Below, piece by piece: positions 1 through 5,398 of a DNA stretch of 11,387 nucleotides (positions within the stretch are counted from its first letter, which is position 1; each line of letters starts with the position of its first letter). A model generated the notes under the pieces. That model was given only the letters and a program-made list of their open reading frames with translations, did no database searches and was not told the DNA's origin. The stretch lies in NCBI GenBank assembly GCA_017534025.1, contig JAFWDF010000132.1, positions 1 to 11,387 on the forward strand. Direction: 5' to 3'. The stretch comes from Bacillota bacterium (GTDB lineage: Bacteria; Bacillota; Clostridia; Peptostreptococcales; Anaerovoracaceae). The position numbers and the translations under genes are program-made.

Positions 1-58
1 CATATACGCTCAGCATCAATGGCACGGAAGCCGCTTCGGCAGAAGCCCAGGGGTAAAT
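1..58. other. Upstream flank, no gene supported
   Basis: No coding region can be supported in the first 58 bases. There is a small GCTTC/GAAGC stem with a four-base loop at 33-46, without a following T-run, so it is not a convincing terminator. It may be the 3' flank of a gene outside the window. Confidence 0.4.
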
Positions 59-86
59 TTGACATTCATTTTCAGACTCGTATAAT
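59..86 (+). promoter_or_regulatory. Sigma-A promoter of the YhgE/Pip operon
   Basis: TTGACA at 59-64 and TATAAT at 81-86 both match the housekeeping consensus exactly, with a 16-bp spacer (17 is optimal). Transcription would start near 91-94, leaving a leader of roughly 160 nt before the first gene at 252. There is no extended -10 TG. It is the only strong promoter seen upstream of the two coupled membrane-protein genes, so it probably drives both. Confidence 0.85.
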
Positions 87-88
87 AC

Positions 89-138
89 ATACAGGGGCAG
101 TTTCTTACCATAAGTCTGTCCTTGTATTTTTTCTTTTT
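89..138 (+). terminator. Hairpin plus U-tract at the transcript 5' end (attenuator-like)
   Basis: The arm at 89-100 (ATACAGGGGCAG) pairs with 116-127 (CTGTCCTTGTAT) over 12 positions, two of them G-U wobbles, around a 15-nt loop. A run of T with a single C follows through 138. This has the form of an intrinsic terminator, but it begins at the expected transcription start of the promoter at 59-86. It could attenuate the downstream operon, or end transcription entering from upstream of the window. The wobbles and the start-proximal position weaken the call; no ligand-binding or leader-peptide logic is visible. Confidence 0.45.
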
Positions 139-251
139 GCAGAATGTTGCGGCTCCGGCGGAGGCGGATGCGCAGGAAGATGCGCGGTCCGGCCGCCAAT
201 TCCGGGTCACGGCGCCGGCCGCCGCTGAGTTTTAGATATAGAATTGCTATT

Positions 252-2969
252 ATGAAAACAAGTTTCCAGATATTTACCAGGGATCTGCGCAGAATATTCC
301 GGTCACCCCTGGCCATGCTCGTGCTGATCGGCGTGATCCTTCTCCCGTGCCTTTATGCATGGGTGAACATCGGCGCCTATGCAGATCCATACAGCTATAC
401 CTCCGGCTTGAAGGTGGCCGTCTCCAGCCGGGATCAGGGGGCGGATAATGAACTGACCGGCAAACTGAATGCAGGGGATAAAGTGGTGGACGCACTGAAA
501 GAGAATGATTCTCTGGGATGGGTGTTCACGGATCCGGAGGAAGCCGTCGAAGGCGTCCGGTCCGGCGAGTATTACGCGGCCATTATCATTCCGGAGAGCT
601 TCAGCGAGGATCTGCTGAGCATTACCACCGGGGAACTCCGGCAGCCGGTGCTGGAGTATTATCTGAATGAGAAAAAGAATGCCATGGCACCGCTGATCAT
701 GAATGTCGGTGCCAGAACATTAAAAAATCAGATCAATCAGCAATTTATCGATGCGGTTGTGGAGGCGGTGGCGGAGATCGCCCAGTCCATGATGGAAGAG
801 CTCGGTGCAGACCTGGAATCCGTCAACTCCTCGCTGACGGCGGATCTCAACGCGGTGTCGGCCAACCTGTCGGATTACGAGTCCATGGCCGCCGGTCTGC
901 AGGGAACACTCTCGCAGACGCAGGGCTTCGACAGCTCCATTCGAAGCCGGCTGCAGGATATTGCTGCCTCTGCGGCGTCCTGCCGGACCACGCTGGCGCA
1001 GGCCGACAAATCACTGCGCAGCCAGCGGAGCGCCATTCGAAGCTTTTCGGACAGCATGAACCGGACCATGTCCAACGGCAGTCTGTTTCTGGCAGATGTC
1101 CGCCTGGACAGCGACCGGGACTTTAATGAACTGAAAATCAAGGCTCTCGAAGTGAACGAGAAAATCGGAACCGCAGTGGACCGGCTGCAGCAGGTGACTG
1201 ACTGGAACACGGAAATGATCGGGAACATGACGGAACTGAACCGGACCCTCAATCTGCCGGAAACCAATGCGCTTCTGCAGCGCCTGGAAGAGCGGAACAG
1301 GGAGCAGAAGGAACTGCTGAACGCGCTGCAGGGCGGCAGCCTGGCTGTAGGGGACGCGGCACAGAAAACCGGGGACAATGCCGCGCAGATCCGCAAGGAT
1401 ATCGACGCCGGGCGCACGGCCATTCTCAATGCGCAGAGTTCGTATTCCAATGATACCTACGGTTCCATTTCCGAAACGCTGGACCAGCTGTCCTTTTTCC
1501 TGGGGCGTGCCGGCGGGATTCTGGAACCGGTGGATTCCCAGATTGACCAGATGGGGATCATACTGGACGGACTGGACCGGAGTCTGGATGATATTAATGA
1601 TTCGCTGGGCGCGGCACAGTCATCCCTGGCGGGGGTACGGGAACAGGTGAACCGGACCATTACCGATCTGAATGCACTGGAAAGCTCGGAGGAATATCAG
1701 GAAATCCTGTCCGCCGGCATTGACGGCAAGGCTCTCTCCGGGTTCATTTCCTCGCCGGTGGAGCTGAAGACGGAAACCTTCTTCAAAGTGCGCAACTACG
1801 GATCCGCCATGTCGCCTTTCTTTACAAATCTGGCGATCTGGGTGGGCGGCATGGTGCTGCTCTCTCTGTTCCGGCTGGAAGTGGACACCGATGAAAACAT
1901 ACGCTCCATCCGGCCGGCCGAAGGGTACTGGGGACGCTGGGCGCTGTTTTTCGTCGTGGGGCAGGCCCAGGCCATTACCGTCTGTCTGGGCGATCTACTG
2001 ATGATGCGCGTGCAGTGTGCGCATCCGTTGCTGTTCATACTCAGCGGCATGATGGCGTCCTTCGTGTATATCAGTCTCATATTCGCGCTGGCCATTACCC
2101 TGAAACATGTGGGCAAGGCCCTGTGCATTATCATTCTCATATTCCAGATTCCGGCCTCCTCCGGCACGTATCCGATGGAAATGACCTCGCTGTTTTTCCG
2201 CGTGCTGCATCCGGTCATCCCGTTTACCTACGGTGTGAATGCCATGCGGGAGGCGCAGATCGGCATTTACGGGCACCACTATGCGCTGGCCATGGCCAGG
2301 CTGCTGCTGTTCATCGTGGCGGCGCTGTGCATCGGGCTGCTGCGGCCGCTGCTGATCAACCTGAATGTCCTGTTTGATAAAAAGCTGGCGGAGACCGATC
2401 TGATGATCTGTGAGGAAGCGGGTCCGGAGCAGGAGCGTTTCCGTCTGATGGCGGCTGTCCGTCTGCTGTCCGGTCGAGATCGCTTCCGGGAAAATACGGA
2501 GGCACGGATCCGGCGCTTTGAGGACACGTATCAGAAAAGGATCCGGCAGAGCTTCCGTTTTGTTCTGATTGCCCTCCCGGTAATCTTCCTTATGTTAATG
2601 TTCACGCTGGGCGTGTCCAGGCTGATTTTCCTGATCCTCTGGATTATTTCCCTGATTGCGTTAATGACTTTCCAGATTGTAATTGAATATTTCCGCGAGC
2701 ATCTGGACCGCCAGAAGAGAATGGCGGAAATGTCGGATGAGGCGCTGCTGCGCCTACTGAACCGCCGGGAACAGGCCGGCACTGCGCCGGCGTCAGGATC
2801 GCCGGCGCCGGCCGCGGCCGCCGCTGAAAAGACCGCCGCGGAGTCCGGCGGAATGCCGCCTGCAGAAGGCGGCACAGAGGCAGAGGCCGGGCAGGATCCG
2901 GCCGCGGGAGAAATAGTGCCGGAACCGCCGGCGCCGGGCGCCGAAAGTGAGGATGAGATCCATGAATAA
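252..2969 (+). CDS. YhgE/Pip-family membrane protein, long form (905 aa)
   Basis: Integral membrane protein of the YhgE/Pip family, related to Lactococcus Pip, Bacillus YueB and T7SS EsaA. Visible layout: a short cytosolic start, TM1 at about 20-40, a conserved extracellular N-domain (EEAVEGVRSG and IPESFS motifs, 96-120), a long helical, coiled-coil-prone extracellular region (about 190-505), then the family C-terminal motif NYGSAMSPFF (515-524) and TMs at about 522-540, 560-580, 592-614, 621-640 and 678-702. Beyond that it carries about 200 extra residues: a charged linker, two more TMs (about 770-787 and 790-810) and an Ala/Pro/Glu-rich tail (838-905). I chose the ATG at 252 because it aligns with the start of the downstream paralogue. 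In-frame ATGs at 144, 168 and 180 would add an Arg-rich leader not typical of the family. No start here has a well-spaced Shine-Dalgarno site. Substrate and role are unknown; transport or surface assembly is inference from the ABC-2-like membrane domain. Confidence 0.9.
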   Translation: MKTSFQIFTRDLRRIFRSPLAMLVLIGVILLPCLYAWVNIGAYADPYSYTSGLKVAVSSRDQGADNELTGKLNAGDKVVDALKENDSLGWVFTDPEEAVEGVRSGEYYAAIIIPESFSEDLLSITTGELRQPVLEYYLNEKKNAMAPLIMNVGARTLKNQINQQFIDAVVEAVAEIAQSMMEELGADLESVNSSLTADLNAVSANLSDYESMAAGLQGTLSQTQGFDSSIRSRLQDIAASAASCRTTLAQADKSLRSQRSAIRSFSDSMNRTMSNGSLFLADVRLDSDRDFNELKIKALEVNEKIGTAVDRLQQVTDWNTEMIGNMTELNRTLNLPETNALLQRLEERNREQKELLNALQGGSLAVGDAAQKTGDNAAQIRKDIDAGRTAILNAQSSYSNDTYGSISETLDQLSFFLGRAGGILEPVDSQIDQMGIILDGLDRSLDDINDSLGAAQSSLAGVREQVNRTITDLNALESSEEYQEILSAGIDGKALSGFISSPVELKTETFFKVRNYGSAMSPFFTNLAIWVGGMVLLSLFRLEVDTDENIRSIRPAEGYWGRWALFFVVGQAQAITVCLGDLLMMRVQCAHPLLFILSGMMASFVYISLIFALAITLKHVGKALCIIILIFQIPASSGTYPMEMTSLFFRVLHPVIPFTYGVNAMREAQIGIYGHHYALAMARLLLFIVAALCIGLLRPLLINLNVLFDKKLAETDLMICEEAGPEQERFRLMAAVRLLSGRDRFRENTEARIRRFEDTYQKRIRQSFRFVLIALPVIFLMLMFTLGVSRLIFLILWIISLIALMTFQIVIEYFREHLDRQKRMAEMSDEALLRLLNRREQAGTAPASGSPAPAAAAAEKTAAESGGMPPAEGGTEAEAGQDPAAGEIVPEPPAPGAESEDEIHE

Positions 2970-5151
2970 TATCTGGACAATTTTTAAAAAGGACCTGAAG
3001 CATCTCGGGATCAACGCCATTGCCTGGGTCGTGGTCGTAGGACTCATCGTCATTCCCAGCCTGTACGCCTGGTTCTGCATCTACGCTTTCTGGGATCCGT
3101 ACAACCACACGGAAAACCTGCAGGTGGCGGTGGCCAATTCCGACGAAGGGTATGAAGGATCGCTGATCCCGGTACGTGTCAATCTGGGGAAGGAAGTGCT
3201 GGAAGAACTCAGGGATAATAAACAGATGAGCTGGGTATTTCTGGATGAAGAAGAGGCCGTCGAGGGCGTCCGGTCCGGCAAGTATTACGCTGCTCTGGTG
3301 ATACCGGAAAGCTTCAGCCGGGATCTGCTGAGCATTCTTTCCGAGGATGTGCAGCCGGCGCAGATTTCCTTCTATATTAATGAAAAAGAAAACGCTGTCG
3401 CGGCCAAGGTGACCAACCAGGGCGCGGATGCGGTGCAGCAGACCATTGATCAGGTCTTTGCGGAAACCACCTCATCCATCGCGCTGAATACGCTGGAAAT
3501 GATTTCCGGGGTGATGAGTGAACAGGATGCGGCGGCCCTGTCGGACAATCTGAAGGCGAAGCTGGAGGATATGAGCTTCCGGCTGAGTTCCGCCGCGGAT
3601 ACCATGGACCAGCTCTGCAGCATGAATTCAACGCTGAACAGTCTGCTGAAGGCTACGGACAGCCTGCTCAAGGATATCGGCGACAACACCTACAACGCGG
3701 TCAGCGGGATACAGTCGCCGGACAAGGCGCTGAAGGACGCCGACAACGAGCTGGACGCGCTGGTGGATAAAATCGACCGGGTATTTGCGGATACGCAGCA
3801 GGCGTATCAGGCCATCGACCAGAATGCCGCGGATTATCTGGATGCCATGAATACCGATGCCGGGACGGTCAGCGCGTCTCTTAATACCTTTGCGGATCAG
3901 GCGGACCGGATCATCGGTGAGTACGGGAATTTCCGGGATGACGTGCAGGCTCTCTCGGATACCCTTCCGTCGGAAATGAACACCACCCGGGGACTGCTGA
4001 ATGACCTGGCCGTTTCGCTGGATCGTTCGATCCGGCAGCAGACGCAGATCCGGGACGGCCTGCGCGAGGCTTCTGCAGGCATGAGCGATGTGTCCGCGGA
4101 TGCCGTGCAGTACCGGAAGGACCTGCATCTGAAAATCGACGAAAGCGGCAGAAATATCAAGGCGCTGCGCAATCGCTTCCGCAAGGAAGTCCGGCCGGAG
4201 ATGCAGGAACTGTCCGACTCCCTGACGCAGACCGTACAGTCGGTCCGGAAGGTGACGGACGGTCTGCAGGACACCGCCTCCGATATGAAAAGTACGGCAG
4301 ATGCCGCATCCGGCCAGCTCGAAGATATGAATACCACACTGCAGCAGACCCGTGATCTGCTGCGGGACGCTTCCGCAAAGACCGGGCAGCTGCTGGAACA
4401 GAGCAGCGCGGACAGCGGCAGTGCAGGAGCCATTCTGCGCAATCTGATGAATAACAACCCGGACACAGTGGGCAGCTATTTTTCCTCGGTCGTGCAGCTG
4501 GATGAACACGTCATTTATCCGGTAGCCAATTTCGGAACCGCCATGACGCCATTCTACACCTGCCTGGCAATCTGGGTGGGCGCGGTCATTCTGGTGGCCA
4601 TGCTGAAGGTCCGGGTATCCGACGCGATTCTGACGGCCCTTAACAGACCGAAGAACCGGGAACTGTATTTGGGGCGCTTCGGCGTATTTCTGCTGCTGGC
4701 GCTGGCCCAGAGCCTGCTGGTTGCCGTCGGTGACCTGCTCTTCCTTGGCGTGAAATGCGTCCATCCGGTTCTGTTCGTGCTGACCTGCCTGTATATCAGT
4801 TTTGTCTTCGTGACGGTGATTTATACCCTGGCGGCTTCCTTCGGCAACATCGGCAAAGCCATTGCGGTCATTCTGCTGGTCTTTCAGGTGGCCGGCTCCG
4901 GCGGCACAATTCCGATCGAAATGACCCCGCCGTTTTTCCATGTATTTTATCCGATGCTGCCGCTGACCCATGCCATGAATGTCCTGCGGGAATGCGTGAC
5001 CGGGCTGTACGGGCACGATCTGCTCAGGGAAATGGGCATACTCGGCATCTATGTGTTAATGTCTCTGCTGCTGGGCCTGGTTCTCCGGAATCCGGTGATC
5101 GGCCTGAATGAAAAGTTTGAAGAAAAAATGGAAAGCACAAAAGTCATGTAA
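2962..5151 (+). CDS. YhgE/Pip-family membrane protein, short form (729 aa)
   Basis: Second YhgE/Pip protein, a diverged paralogue of the gene before it. It shows TM1 at about 19-42, the same N-domain (EEAVEGVRSG and IPESFS motifs at 97-119), a long extracellular helical region rich in heptad-like Leu/Asp/Ser (about 170-515), NFGTAMTPFY at 523-532, and TMs at about 530-548, 571-594, 600-623, 629-648 and 690-712. It ends soon after the last TM, so it has the standard family architecture and lacks the two extra TMs and acidic tail of its neighbour. The ATG at 2962 overlaps the upstream stop by 8 nt and has GAGG at 2949-2952, nine bases upstream; GTG 2947 and ATG 2953 are in-frame alternatives adding five or three residues. 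The overlap implies translational coupling and possibly a hetero-complex (inference). The substrate is unknown. Confidence 0.9.
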   Translation: MNNIWTIFKKDLKHLGINAIAWVVVVGLIVIPSLYAWFCIYAFWDPYNHTENLQVAVANSDEGYEGSLIPVRVNLGKEVLEELRDNKQMSWVFLDEEEAVEGVRSGKYYAALVIPESFSRDLLSILSEDVQPAQISFYINEKENAVAAKVTNQGADAVQQTIDQVFAETTSSIALNTLEMISGVMSEQDAAALSDNLKAKLEDMSFRLSSAADTMDQLCSMNSTLNSLLKATDSLLKDIGDNTYNAVSGIQSPDKALKDADNELDALVDKIDRVFADTQQAYQAIDQNAADYLDAMNTDAGTVSASLNTFADQADRIIGEYGNFRDDVQALSDTLPSEMNTTRGLLNDLAVSLDRSIRQQTQIRDGLREASAGMSDVSADAVQYRKDLHLKIDESGRNIKALRNRFRKEVRPEMQELSDSLTQTVQSVRKVTDGLQDTASDMKSTADAASGQLEDMNTTLQQTRDLLRDASAKTGQLLEQSSADSGSAGAILRNLMNNNPDTVGSYFSSVVQLDEHVIYPVANFGTAMTPFYTCLAIWVGAVILVAMLKVRVSDAILTALNRPKNRELYLGRFGVFLLLALAQSLLVAVGDLLFLGVKCVHPVLFVLTCLYISFVFVTVIYTLAASFGNIGKAIAVILLVFQVAGSGGTIPIEMTPPFFHVFYPMLPLTHAMNVLRECVTGLYGHDLLREMGILGIYVLMSLLLGLVLRNPVIGLNEKFEEKMESTKVM

Positions 5152-5157
5152 ATGAAA

Positions 5158-5187
5158 TTGGCAGGGAAGTGCTGCCGATGCTATACT
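5158..5187 (+). promoter_or_regulatory. Promoter of the polysaccharide genes (extended -10)
   Basis: TTGGCA at 5158-5163, an 18-bp spacer, and TATACT at 5182-5187 preceded by TGC (extended -10). It begins six bases after the stop codon of the second YhgE/Pip gene. The predicted start is near 5194, about 195 nt before the polymerase gene, leaving a long leader. Confidence 0.75.
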
Positions 5188-5215
5188 GACAGTAATGATA
5201 CAGGGCTGAGGAGAA

Positions 5216-5398
5216 ATGCAGCAGCCGGACAAAAGTGATCCATCAGCGGTGAAATGTCCGGCAGAACCGGACATTTCCGCCTTTAAAACCGCAGAATGTC
5301 CGGCCGCAGGCATCAAAACCAGCGGAATTCAGCGTCTGCCGGCCGCCGGCTGGTGCCAGTCTTTAAAGAGCAGGGAAAGAATAATAGACTATGGCTAA
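5216..5398 (+). CDS. Possible 60-codon leader ORF overlapping the polymerase start
   Basis: An ORF of 60 codons opens about 22 nt after the predicted transcription start and stops at 5398, overlapping the next gene's start by 8 nt (ATGGCTAA). GAGGAG at 5208-5213 lies upstream, but only 2 nt from the ATG, which is too close for good initiation. The product is hydrophilic, has three Cys and no recognisable domain or signal peptide. The position suggests a leader peptide coupled to the polymerase gene. The poor ribosome-site spacing and lack of a known family leave it unproven; it may be chance. Confidence 0.25.
   Translation: MQQPDKSDPSAVKCPAEPDISAFKTAECPAAGIKTSGIQRLPAAGWCQSLKSRERIIDYG
5251..5277 (+). 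promoter_or_regulatory. 11-bp perfect inverted repeat in the polymerase leader
   Basis: GAAATGTCCGG at 5251-5261 and its exact complement CCGGACATTTC at 5267-5277 enclose a 5-nt loop; GCG 5246-5248 and CGC 5278-5280 can add three pairs across a 2-nt bulge. Another ATGTCCGG lies at about 5293-5300. The following bases (CTTTAAAA) are not a real U-tract, so this is more likely a leader hairpin or an operator than an efficient terminator. It sits inside the possible 60-codon leader ORF and between the promoter and the polymerase gene. Confidence 0.6.

Noticed and set aside
144..251. N-terminal extension of the first YhgE/Pip protein from ATG 144 (or 168, 180)
   Set aside because: The 36 added residues are Arg-rich and unlike the family. 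The paralogue aligns to the ATG at 252. GGAGG at 160-164 is only 3 nt from ATG 168. The alternative is not fully excluded, because 252 also lacks a good ribosome site.
3628..5016. 462-codon open frame antisense to the second YhgE/Pip gene
   Set aside because: It is fully contained in a gene with clear family motifs. The product is His/Gln/Arg-rich without any domain, a usual shadow of GC-rich coding DNA.
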